A DNA stretch of 64,000 nt from Neovahlkampfia damariscottae (Eukaryota; Heterolobosea; Selenaionea; Neovahlkampfiida; Neovahlkampfiidae), in the NCBI GenBank assembly GCA_016618085.1, contig JABLTG010000102.1, positions 1-64,000 of the forward strand, written 5' to 3'. The notes under the pieces were generated by a model. That model ran no database searches. It saw only the letters and a program-made list of their open reading frames with translations, and was not told where the DNA came from. The stretch's first letter is position 1, and every line of letters begins with the position of its first letter. Shown piece by piece: positions 53,197 through 62,986 of the stretch. The translations under genes were made by a program, and so were the position numbers.

Positions 53197-53954
53197 TTAA
53201 AAGTTATTATTTACAACAAATCCTGACTGTTGGTGATGATGCTCTTCATCACTATCATCATGAAGTTCATGTACTGTTTTTGCTGCGTCTACAGCTGTAT
53301 TTCCAATTTTTCCAAATATTTGCTTTTCCAATTCTCCATTATTTGAATGAGGATCTTTAATTTCTTTAATAATTTCATTAATAGTATAAGCGATTTGAAT
53401 GAAAGAAGATAATACAACTAGACCCTATGTTTAAAGTGTGAATTAAATTTTTTTCAAACTCCACAAAATACAAAGAACCCTCCTATTGATAAAGAAAATA
53501 TTAATCTTGTTTGAACAGATCCAAATAATTCTACGTTTTGAATTGAACCACTAAGAAAACGTTAATTTTTTTTTTGTCAAAACATCAAAGAAAGAGTGAT
53601 CAAAATACATACAAGAGCTGAAACTAAAACAATTGGAAACTATTTAAGTGTTAACATAATTTTTGCTTTTACTAAAATGGCAAAAATTAATCTAATTCTT
53701 GGAAATTTATAAAGACCTCCTGAAATACATCCAACAAGCGCAGAAAGTAATAACAAAACAAATGAGAGTAAGTTTACAAATCCAAAATACCATACAGATT
53801 CATGAGCAGCAATATCAAAACCAATTAAGCCAATCATGATTGTGGCAGGTACGGCTAGTAGGATAGATGCGGTGATAACTACGCCTCCTATAACCACAGA
53901 GTACCAGTAATAATCTTTTATCAAACTTGAATCACTTGAGCTTTTTTCTCCCAT
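53197..53954 (-). CDS. Four-TM membrane protein (paralog of 56303 gene)
   Basis: Four exons (53673-53954, 53584-53639, 53460-53550, 53197-53424; introns 33, 33 and 35 nt) give 218 residues. A short polar lead (MGEKSSSDSS) precedes four hydrophobic segments with signature motifs ESVWYFGFVNLLSF and GCISGGLYKFPRIR, then a His-rich acidic tail (DDSDEEHHHQQ). The gene at 56303 shares these motifs (NVWYFGFVDLISF, GCLSGGFYRFPKIR) and an identical 56-nt exon, so they are paralogs. The family is unknown to me; the layout recalls small tetraspan membrane proteins. Confidence 0.68.
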
Positions 53955-54121
53955 CGTTAATATTTTTCCGTTCAGAAACGAGAGATAAACTTGATTGGTT
54001 TATTTCATCCAATTAACCAAAAATGGACGGTAAAATAATAACACTTGATCAACAAAATATGTCACAAGAAAAAACAGTTCACTGGATTAAATTTAGTCAC
54101 AAGAATCAAATTTACTATTGA
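53955..54121 (+). pseudogene. Duplicated promoter and truncated 5' end of the Q-rich tetraspan gene
   Basis: Bases 53955-54037 repeat 56234-56317: CCGTTCAGAAA, TTGATTGGTTTATTT, a facing CCAAT, ACCAAAAATGGACGGTAAAA. The ATG at 54023 corresponds to the start of the 56303 gene, but the frame ends after 32 codons and the tetraspan part is absent. A 43-nt intron (54081-54123) could extend it to 36 residues, so a micro-gene is not excluded. Confidence 0.6.
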
Positions 54122-54168
54122 TCAAGATGTTTTTTCAGATTCTTTTCAAGCTACCAACAAAATCAATA

Positions 54169-54421
54169 TTAAATAAAAAGAAGAACTTTAAATTCTATTC
54201 TTCTAAATGAATTTACTATTTTTTGCACTCTGCTTCTCTGGAATTCAGATCCGATAATTAGAAAACTCCAGTTGGTTTCCCTACTTGCTTCTTCAGGTAA
54301 TTCTATTGTAGTTTTTTGAAATTTCCTCTCAAAAATTGAAAAGATTTTCTGTGAATTCTTACAAAAAGGTACAGAAATAATTTCATTGGTCACTGATACT
54401 TCAATTTTAATTGGTGGCACA
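54169..54421 (-). pseudogene. KH-domain-like fragment
   Basis: The minus strand encodes ISVPFCKNSQKIFSIFERKF, TTIELPEEA and NWSFLIIGSEFQRSRVQKIV, which fit the second half of a KH RNA-binding domain, with the GxxG loop replaced by CKNS. There is no ATG in frame, and the fragment overlaps the promoter of the plus-strand gene. It looks like a decayed piece. Confidence 0.35.
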
Positions 54422-56158
54422 ATGCAAAATAATAATGAGCGTTCAAACAAATGGCAACAAAGAGATTATCAAAATAATCAATACAATCAAAAAAATTTAT
54501 ACACCTCACCTTACTCACAAATAAATCAACAAGAACAAAGAAATTATCAACAAAACTATCCACCAAAACAAACTGGACCACCAAGTTATATTGGAGGCTC
54601 AACAGGATATGGAAATCAACAATCAAATCAATATGTATCACAATATACAAATTTAAATCCATATCAAATAGAATACAATCAAAGAAACGAACAACAACCA
54701 TATAATAACGAATACAAAAATCCGTATTTTGTTTCAAATGTAAATCAAAATTACCTTCCAAAATACATTCCTGAAGATAGATCTTATCAAAATTCTTCTA
54801 TGGTCACAACTGTAAAACAAAAATTTTCTTTTTATTTTTTTAAGAGACTGGTAAAACAACAATCAAAAAAAAGAAAAAGATCACCACCTCCAAGTAGAAA
54901 AATTAGAAATTTCCAAAATATCACAGGTCTCTTGAACTCGGAAAAAAAAAATTATTTTGATTTAGATCGGAGATATTCTGAATTAAAAATTTCAGAAGAC
55001 TTCACAAAATTTTATTCAAATTGGGTTAATTTAACATCTTTAGAAACCAAATTTTTGTTTGATACAAAGTTTGATTAATTTCAAATTTTAATTTTTTTTA
55101 GTGTTGCTGTAAAATGTGATAATGAAAATGGAAAATTTTTTGATTTAAAAGTTGATGAAGATTCCTCTTTATTCAAAGGTGTTAAATATAATGCAAAAGT
55201 GATGCTTTATACAGGTTCAATTGATGAATCAAATCACTTTTCCAATAACTTAAAATTTTTAATTGGAAAGAAACAAAATTCAGGTCTTTTATCAATAGCC
55301 GGTTCTTGGAATCCAAAATTAGATGGTGATGATCCAACAGATATTGAAACAATAATAAAAACAGCAAAAAGATGTACAAAAGAATTTATTGGTGTTGAGA
55401 TTTCTAACAGCACAAATATGATTAAATTTGGTGAAATTTGGTATCACCGACCTGAACAAGAAGTCAAAGAACAAAAAATTCCTGAAATGGAAGAAAAAAC
55501 AATTATATTCGTTGTAAATATTGCAGAAGTAATTCCATCAACAAAAAAAGATGTATTTTTATCATAACATTTTAATTACTCAATATAGTTTGAAAATGAA
55601 TGGAAAGAAAGAATGGATACCATAAAAAAAGAAAAAGAAAATTTTATATCATTGGAACCTGAACCTGAAAATGAAATTGATGAAGAAGTACCAGAAATTC
55701 CAATTTTATATGTACTAACACAAAAATTAAAATTGGAAAATGAAATTTCTGTTTCAATGATTTCTTTAGATGAATTACTTTCATATACAAAAGAGTAAGG
55801 AGATCACAATTTTATTAATATCCTTTGAAGTGATAAATCGGAAAATATGTTTGAAATTTCTTTATTTGCTGAATCATTTCATGAAATGTTACAAATGATG
55901 TTTGGAAATATAATCTTAGAAACATTGAAATCTACAAAAAAAGCTGATCAAGTGGATGAAAGAATTTTACATGCATTTCAATATTTTGATAGAGAAAATG
56001 ATGGATATATTTTGGCATATAAATTGGAAACAATCATTCATTCTCTTGGGAAAGATTTTTCACGTCATTTAGTGCATTCATTGATCTCAAAAGTGTGCTT
56101 GGAAAATTCAAAAAAAATTGTTTATTCAGATTTGACAAATAAAGTTATCTTTGAATAA
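54422..56158 (+). CDS. CCAR1/DBC1-like transcription coactivator
   Basis: Five exons (54422-54811, 54845-55068, 55102-55552, 55589-55794, 55831-56158; introns 33, 33, 36 and 36 nt) give 532 residues. The N-terminal 140 are Asn/Gln/Tyr-rich. A basic stretch (KKRKRSPPPSRK) precedes DLDRRYSELKISEDF, then the DBC1 core: NNLKFLIGKKQNSGLLSIAG, SWNPKLDGDDPTDIETIIKT, EIWYHRP. The C-terminal HAFQYFDRENDGYILAYKLE is the family EF-hand. CCAR1/DBC1 proteins act in nuclear receptor signalling, splicing and apoptosis; this is a short, early-diverging form. The first intron is a multiple of three and open, so retention would not break the frame. Confidence 0.82.
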
Positions 56159-56186
56159 AAGATAACCCTCTCCTTTTTCATCACTT

Positions 56187-56233
56187 TATTTTCTTTTTTG
56201 AACTTTGAAACATTTGAGGTTCTTTTTTCCTAT
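56187..56233 (-). pseudogene. Truncated 5' end of the four-TM gene (duplicate copy)
   Basis: Read on the minus strand from 56233, ATAGGAAAAAAGAACCTCAA matches the first codons of the complete gene at 53954 (ATGGGAGAAAAAAGCTCAAG), with the start codon lost. Homology fades within about 30 bases. It is the other half of the duplicated divergent unit. Confidence 0.45.
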
Positions 56234-56273
56234 CGTCAATATTTTTCCGTTCAGAAAAAGAGAGTTATATTTG

Positions 56274-56293
56274 ATTGGTTTATTTTGACCAAT
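56274..56293. promoter_or_regulatory. Facing CCAAT boxes, duplicated promoter
   Basis: ATTGG at 56274-56278 and CCAAT at 56289-56293, ten bases apart, 29 and 14 bases before the hub of the 56303 start. The same pair with the same spacing occurs at 53994-54013. Confidence 0.5.
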
Positions 56294-56302
56294 TAGCCAA
56301 AA

Positions 56303-57612
56303 ATGGACGGTAAAACAACAAAAGTTGAGGAGCTTCAACAAAATCTCCAAAATGGATCCACTCAAAACTCTTTTGAAGGAAATAGCAAAGAAACTCAAGA
56401 AAATGTCATTAACGTTCAAAAACAGTTCGAACAACAACCTCAACAGTTTCAACAGCAACCACAAGTACAACAACCACAACAACAACAGGTTCAACCACAA
56501 CAATTTGATCAGTATCAACAACCACAACAATTTCAACCAATTCCAAATCAAAACCAATATCAAAACCAATTTGTAAATCACCAACAGTTTCAGCCGATGC
56601 AATATCAACCACAGCAACAACAACCACAACAAACACAACAACAACAAGTCCAACAGCAATATTCAATACCAACTTTTTCAAATCAAAGTCAAAGTTTTCA
56701 ACAACAACAATTTCAAAACCCTCTTTCAATGAACATGCCTCAAACACAATCAATGAACAATCAACAATCCTTTCCATCAAATGGTCAACAAGCATTCACA
56801 AATGTCCAAACAATGATGGGAAATGACCAAAAAATATATTATCAAGTTACCTTATCAGAAGAACAAATGAAACAATATCAAAGTTATTTATATTCTCAAA
56901 AAGATCCAAATTTCATGTCTCCAAGGGATTTTAAACCACAAGGTCAATTAATTGAAAAGGAAAAACATATTCCCAAACAGAAAAGACCTGAAAACGCTTT
57001 TTATTGTTATGTTTTAGTGATTGGAATTGTTACTTTACTTTTTTCAATATTTTTAGGCTTCATTGCTACAGGAATGATAACTTATACTGCAATTGATATT
57101 GCAATCAATGCAAATGTTTGGTATTTTGGTTTTGTTGACTTGATTTCATTTGGTATATTATTATTTACATCATTCATTGGGTAAGAAAAATATTAATTTT
57201 TACAAATTTTTGAAGTTGCCTTTCTGGGGGTTTTTATCGATTTCCAAAAATTAGAATTTGGATTTCTATTGCAGTAATTCATAAATAATCATTAATATAA
57301 CTCATTAGTATCCAATATTACTTATCATATCAACAGCTTCAATTTTAATTACAACAACAGTTCTGTAGGATTTCTTCCATTTCTAACATAAATAGTGGAT
57401 CTTATCGTGCTACTTTATTAACAAATAAATTAGAAAGAGGATCAAGAATAACTTATTCAATTACAGCGATGGGAATCACCTTCTTTATTAATGTAAAACT
57501 TTCACTTTTTAACAATTTTCAAAAGGGATTAGTTTTCTTTGTTTCAATCATTCAAATAGCATATGTCATCAAAGAAATAGCATTAAAATTAAAATATAGA
57601 AATAAAAAATAA
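56303..57612 (+). CDS. Four-TM membrane protein with prion-like Q-rich N-terminus
   Basis: Five exons (56303-57180, 57216-57273, 57309-57364, 57396-57492, 57526-57612; introns 35, 35, 31 and 33 nt) give 391 residues. Residues 1-175 are Gln/Pro/Asn-rich, a low-complexity segment of the kind that can phase-separate. Four hydrophobic segments follow with NVWYFGFVDLISF and GCLSGGFYRFPKIR, ending in a short basic tail (KLKYRNKK). It is a paralog of the 53197-53954 gene, which lacks the Q-rich part and the first intron. Function unknown. Confidence 0.7.
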
Positions 57613-57888
57613 AAAATTTTTTTCAAACATGGAGACAACTTGATTTTACATCAACTTGCACTATGACAAGCGAAATTTTTACTTTCACTCAATTTTGATG
57701 TCAGTATTAGATTATTATTCATGGAAATACTCCAAGCCAAATAACCCTTTATCATTTTGATGATAACAATACTATTGAAGATCAAATTCAAGTTGAAGAA
57801 ATAATTCGAAAATTTCTCCAAAAGTGGGAATGAAAAATTGAAAATAAAAAAATTTTGGTTTTAAAATGAAAATGAAAATATTTTGGAT
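57613..57888 (+). other. Interval with an orphan exon-like piece
   Basis: After an acceptor-like CAGTATTAG, 57711-57833 is open for 40 codons (GNTPSQITLYHFDDNNTIED then VEEIIRKFLQKW and TGA). The composition is coding-like but no start or upstream exon was found. Probably a gene remnant. Confidence 0.3.
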
Positions 57889-59177
57889 TTAAATCTTTGT
57901 CACTTCATTGATTGATGAAAGGTATTGATCATTGTTTGAAGATATTTCTTCGTCATACTTTAATAAATTTACAGTTCCTGAAATAATATCAAATTCAGCT
58001 TTTAATCCATGAGTTTTTTCGATCTTTGAAATGAGTTGTCTTATTTTTTCAAGACTTCTTTTATAATGTAATTCTGATTTTGTTAATTGTTTCTTTGGTT
58101 TTGATATGATATTTTTGGAGTTTGAAAAAACATCAAGCAGTAATTCTTCATCTTCATTATCCAACCAAATTTCATAATTTCTTTTCATTTCTGTGATGAA
58201 CTCATTTTCTTCTGATGTTCTAAATTCTTCTTCTTTCACTAAAATATATGTTCCAGTTGAAATACTGAACTCTGGTTTTGATTTTGTTGAACACATATGT
58301 TTATTCAATTCAAGGTAATATAACTTCAAATTCAAAATATATGCCTTTTCTTCAGGTGTTCTTTTTGATTCTTCTTTCATAAAAATAGACATTGCACTTA
58401 AAAAAATATCAAATTCTTGTTCTATTGTATATTTTGGTTTTCTTATTTTTTTTTCTAATTCTTCAAGTCTTATTTTTTCCAACTCTGATTCAATTTCTCT
58501 TTTTTTTTGTTCAATTTCAGAGTCTCTTCTTTCTTTCTTCTCAACAATATCTGAGAATGTTTTGGCGATAGGAGAAATAAATTTATGTTGAGATTTTCTT
58601 GTCTTTAATAAAATTGGTGAACTTTCTTCATCAGTTGGTGGTGAACCCATTGAAAGTAAAGATGTAGAATTTGGATCTTTCAAGTTATACATACTTTGTG
58701 GTTTTGTGTCTTTTTTCTTTTCACTTCCTCCAATCTCTGTAATTTTTAAAATCCACTCATCAATTTCTTTTTCATTTTCTGAAGTGAGAATATATTTTCT
58801 TAAATCTCCGTGTAAAACAAATCCATTTCTCTTTTTTTCACGAAATGGTTCAACAGAAGAACCTTCCAAAAAAATTTGTTCCAACTCTTGAGATCTTTTT
58901 TCATTGGAGTAGACAATAATTTTTGTAGGTTTTAAAACATAATACCTTGTTTTTAAAATATTTTTCTTGTTTACTTTTTTTTCCATGGTGAGAAAGTAGC
59001 CCCGGTTTTATGATACAAATATCCTTCATGATATGTTGCTTGAGTGATACTAAAATCTGGAGTTGAAAAAAGTCCACCTAAAGAATTACTTCCTTCCGAT
59101 TTTTCACCAGCTGTATTTTTACTTTTGTTCAATGTCGATAAAAGAAACATGGTTTGATTTGATTGGGCAGGTGTCAT
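57889..59177 (-). CDS. PH-domain protein
   Basis: Exons 58975-59177 and 57889-58945 (29-nt intron) give 419 residues. The PH domain spans about residues 45-155: HEGYLYHKTGATFSPWKKKYYVLKP across the splice, and SENEKEIDEWILKITEI with the invariant Trp. The rest is Lys/Glu-rich coiled coil followed by two similar segments of about 60 residues, each containing an EFSI or EFDI motif then a TGTYIL or SGTVNL strand, which may be a repeated module. PH domains bind phosphoinositides. An in-frame ATG at 59150 (MFLLSTLN) lies just after a CCAATCAAAT and may be the true start. Confidence 0.75.
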
Positions 59178-59288
59178 ACCATGGTATTTTAGAAGGTTGA
59201 TAATAAAGTTAACAGAAATGAAAGAAATTAATGTTTCATTAATCTTAATTTTTCATGATGTTCTATTGGACAACGATTATTTCGCCTG

Positions 59289-61018
59289 ATGGAGACAATC
59301 AACGATGATGTTTGGAATTCAAGACATGGAATAATCATACAACATTTTCTCAATTTTTTCAAATTTTTTACAACTACTCATGGTAAAAATTTGCTGATAT
59401 ACATTTTATCTATTATCATTTTATTATTTTTTTATATTGTAAAAATAGATGAAGAATATCCAAATAGTTCAAGAGTTTTAGGAGTCACAATTGTTATGAG
59501 TATATTATGGGCGTTTCAATGTTTACCGCTTGCCATCACAGCTCTTTTACCAGTTATACTTTTTCCGTTATTCGGTAATGAAAAAATAAATATTAAATCG
59601 TCATTTTTTAGGTGTTGAAAGTGGATCAAAAGTTGCTTCAGCATATTTTAATGATATTTCAATTATATTTTTAGGTGGTTTTGTGATGGCTTTATCAATG
59701 GAAAGATGGAATCTTCACAAGAGAATTGCACTTTTTGTAATGGTCAAAACTGGAAAAAACTTGGGATTTTTACTTTTCGGTTTTATGTCAATTGGATACT
59801 TCATGAGTATGTGGGCTTCAAACACAGCCACTGCTTTAATTTTAATACCAAATGGAATCGCAATCATTGAAGGTTTAGAATCAACAACTAAAAAAGAAAA
59901 TGTGAAACCATTTTCAGTTGGATTATTCTTGGGTATTGCATTTTCATGTAATATTGGAGGAATTACGACCACTGTTGGAACACCACCAAATTTAATTTTC
60001 TTTCAACAGTATCAAAAATTCTTTCCAAAGAATGAAGTTCCAACTTTTTTTCAATGGATTATTTTTGGATTTGGTCTATCATTAATCTTTCAAATTATAC
60101 TTTTTCTCCTAATTTATGTCTTTTATGTTTTAAGAACTTATTATTATATCAAAAAATCTCAAAAAGAAGAATATCAAAATTTATCACCAGATTTAGAAGA
60201 AACATCATCAATACAAGAAAAAAAAGCATTAATTGACATTACTCCATTGAAGGAAGAATTGAGAAATTTAGGAGGTGTAAAATTTGAAGAATATGTCATA
60301 TTGATTTCGTTTTTAATTTTGATCATTCTTTGGATTACTAGAACTGGAATTGAAAAAATTCCAGGTTGGGGTCGATTATTTCCAGTTGGATTTCCTACTG
60401 ATGGAACTCCTGCTGTATTAATGGCATTTTTATTGTTTGTTATTCCAGCAAAGAATACACCAGTTTTGGATTATCCAAATGAAAAAGTTCATTGTATTAT
60501 GGACTGGCAAACTATGAAGAATTTTCCTTGGGATATTATTTTACTTTTTGGAGGTGGTTTTGCATTAGCTGATGGTTTTATTGTTTCAGGTTTATCAGAA
60601 TTCATTGCTCATAAAATGATATTACTTAAATCAATTCCAATGATTTTATTGATTGCATTGGTTTGTTTTACTGTTGTTGCTGTTACTTCTGTTACATCAA
60701 ATATCGCAACAACTCAAATCTTTCTTCCAATATTGGCATCTTTAAGTACAGCTGTGGGTATTCATCCATTGAATTTGATGATTCCAGCAACAATTTCAGC
60801 TTCATTTGCATTTTTATTGCCTGTTTCAACAGCACCAAATATGATTGCTTTCACCACAAAAAGGTATCAAACATATTATTAATAGAATTCCAATTAGATT
60901 AAGAATTATTGACATGGCAATTTTAGGTTTCTTTTTATCAATAATTGGATGTTTTCTGGTAACTGTTTATAGTTTCATATTTGTTCCATTGATTTTTGAT
61001 GTAACATTAAAACAATAA
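59289..61018 (+). CDS. SLC13/DASS-type anion or dicarboxylate transporter
   Basis: Three exons (59289-59574, 59612-60863, 60904-61018; introns 37 and 40 nt) give 550 residues with about 11 hydrophobic segments. SNTATALILIPNGIAII and TTTVGTPPNLIF form the first half of the substrate site, and SNIATTQIFLPILASLS the second SNT-like motif; FLLPVSTAPNMIAFTTKRI is near the C-terminal signature. It probably carries Na+-coupled di- or tricarboxylates or sulfate. For the last junction, a 22-nt GT-AG choice also keeps frame, but the 40-nt choice gives the better family match. ATTGG at 59265-59269 precedes the ATG by 20 bases. Confidence 0.9.
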
Positions 61019-61040
61019 ATTCAACTAATATCTTAATAAT

Positions 61041-62867
61041 TTATTTCAATTTATTCTTCTTTCCAAAAACATCTAATGCCTTTACAAGAATTGGACAATT
61101 AAATTCATCAGCAATTTCAATTAAAGATTCATAATTATCTTTTTCAATCATTTGAACAATCAAATTTTGACAATCTGTTTTCAGAGAACGTATCATGTAC
61201 ATATCAGAAGCATATAAACATTCAACAACATTTTCATAATTCAAATAATCATTTTTGTTTGGAGTTTCAGAATACAAATAAGTTAGGATTACTTTTGAAA
61301 CATCTACATTAAATTCTGATTGGATTGTTTGTTGTGTACTTTCTAAAAGACCTAAAGCAAACATCTTTTCAAAATAAACTGATCTACAAGTCAAAACCAC
61401 TTTGTGAGCAGGTAGAATTTTGATTTCATCTGTTTTAGAATCAAAACAAGAAAATTCAATATCCGAATGTTTTTCTTTGATATTGTTTGATACTAATTCA
61501 AAAATATTCTTCTCCATAAAGCTTTCTAAATCAATTTCAATTTTTTTGTCGAAGAAAATGTTTTGAAAAAGTTTTGATAATTTTTCATGCTTGATAAATG
61601 TTGAAAAATAATCAATTCCTTCTGATTGCAATTTTTTCAATTCTTCTTTTGAAATACCATAAAAAGTTGGTGAATACACAAATTTTATGAATTGATACGC
61701 ACAAAATGAAGATACTTCTTTTGGTAAATAAATTTCATTTTTTGATAACTCAAATCCTCCACAAACAACTGATAAAATACATTTATGAGCATATATTATA
61801 GTTTCATCAAGACATATAAATTTAAAATCACTGAATTCTTTTTCATTAAATGATTTGAAAATATCCATTGAAAAGTTTAAATCAATATCAACTCTTTCCA
61901 TAATATCATTTAAATGATCTCGAATTTCACCTCTTATTTTTTTAGATAAGTTCCAAAATACATAATTTGCACGGGATTCAACAATATCTTGACAAGTTTC
62001 AGAATTCTGTGAAAGATTTGCTACAATGAAAGTTGCATAAATTAATATTTCTTCAATGAAACCATCCCATTCCATTTTTTCATCTCCTAAAATTTTAATC
62101 AATTTACAAACATCAACAATAACTCTTGCTTTGATTCCTTCTTTTCTATTTTCTGTTGGCATTAAAAATGAAGAAAGTCCTTTGATATTTGAAATGAGTT
62201 TTGTTTTTTTTGACATTTTGAAATCAGTATCAAATGAAATTTTAATATTTTTCAAAAAACTGGCCATTGTTCCTGTTGCTTGATGAATTGCTTGTGCTTC
62301 TTTTTTTTGTTTTTTTAAAAGTTTTTCTTCTTCTGTTAACTCTTTGATTATTTTTTTTGGTTTCACTCTTTTAGCATATTCTATTTCAGTATCTTTTAAA
62401 TATTCTCCTTTGGAAATTTCTATTGTTCTTAGTATAAAATAATCAGGATAAGAAATTCTATTTTTGTATTTTGGGTTTTTGGCGCGGAAGTCAGAAATCA
62501 AGTCAAATTTTTCTTTTTTTTTGTCTTTTTCTGACTTAGTGTTCTTTTCACTGTCCCAAAGGTGTTTGTAGTTATTATTGTATTGTAAAATTGTTTTCAG
62601 ACATTTTCCTTTTCCTATTTTTGATATGTAATTGTTGAGTTGATTTGTGTGAATTTCAGAAACTTCACTTCTAATCCAATACTCTATTTTTGGTTGTGAT
62701 TCTGGATAGTTGTTTGGAAATTCAAAAACTATTGTGTTTTGACCCCAACAATAATGAACTGTTGTTTCATCCACTTGTTCAAATTTTTTCACTTGTGATT
62801 TTGGAAATGTATTAATTTCCTTTCTGATTGAATATTCTAACTCTTTCAAGTCTGTTTCATCAGTCAT
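61041..62867 (-). CDS. RWD-like and double BTB/POZ protein
   Basis: A single exon of 608 residues. The N-terminal 110 (TVHYCWGQNTIVFEFPNNYP, QPKIEYWI) resemble an RWD domain. A charged linker and a helical region follow. Two BTB domains are at about 345-450 (FSDFKFICLDETIIYAHKCIL) and 465-600 (SDIEFSCFDSKTDEIKILPA then HKVVLTCRSVYFEKMF and a BACK-like helical end). BTB proteins often dock substrates on Cullin-3. The two BTB units are separated by a helical insert. The start MTDETDL has a CCAAT box 30 bases upstream (62898-62902). Confidence 0.75.
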   Translation of the reverse strand: MTDETDLKELEYSIRKEINTFPKSQVKKFEQVDETTVHYCWGQNTIVFEFPNNYPESQPKIEYWIRSEVSEIHTNQLNNYISKIGKGKCLKTILQYNNNYKHLWDSEKNTKSEKDKKKEKFDLISDFRAKNPKYKNRISYPDYFILRTIEISKGEYLKDTEIEYAKRVKPKKIIKELTEEEKLLKKQKKEAQAIHQATGTMASFLKNIKISFDTDFKMSKKTKLISNIKGLSSFLMPTENRKEGIKARVIVDVCKLIKILGDEKMEWDGFIEEILIYATFIVANLSQNSETCQDIVESRANYVFWNLSKKIRGEIRDHLNDIMERVDIDLNFSMDIFKSFNEKEFSDFKFICLDETIIYAHKCILSVVCGGFELSKNEIYLPKEVSSFCAYQFIKFVYSPTFYGISKEELKKLQSEGIDYFSTFIKHEKLSKLFQNIFFDKKIEIDLESFMEKNIFELVSNNIKEKHSDIEFSCFDSKTDEIKILPAHKVVLTCRSVYFEKMFALGLLESTQQTIQSEFNVDVSKVILTYLYSETPNKNDYLNYENVVECLYASDMYMIRSLKTDCQNLIVQMIEKDNYESLIEIADEFNCPILVKALDVFGKKNKLK

Positions 62868-62986
62868 CACTTGTCTTTTTTTTTTTGTAAAAACAAACCA
62901 ATAAAAAACGACTCAATCTTGGAATTGAAAAAGAAATAGGAAATTCAAAAAAAATTCAAAACTAATTTATTTTGATATTTTGATGA
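62868..62986. other. Intergenic interval between two minus-strand genes
   Basis: Contains the CCAAT box of the BTB gene and the 3' end of the following gene in tandem. Nothing else was seen. Confidence 0.35.

Noticed and set aside
54390-54761. Minus-strand frame opposite the Asn/Gln-rich start of the CCAR1-like gene
   Set aside because: Mirror reading of a low-complexity region; only its downstream KH-like part (54169-54421) looked coding.
56186-56795. Long minus-strand frames opposite the Gln-rich region
   Set aside because: Poly-CAA repeats read backward as Leu/Val repeats; composition is an artefact of the repeat.
60864-60885. 22-nt intron in the SLC13 gene
   Set aside because: The alternative 40-nt intron (60864-60903) also keeps frame, has a typical length and gives a better family match at the C-terminus.
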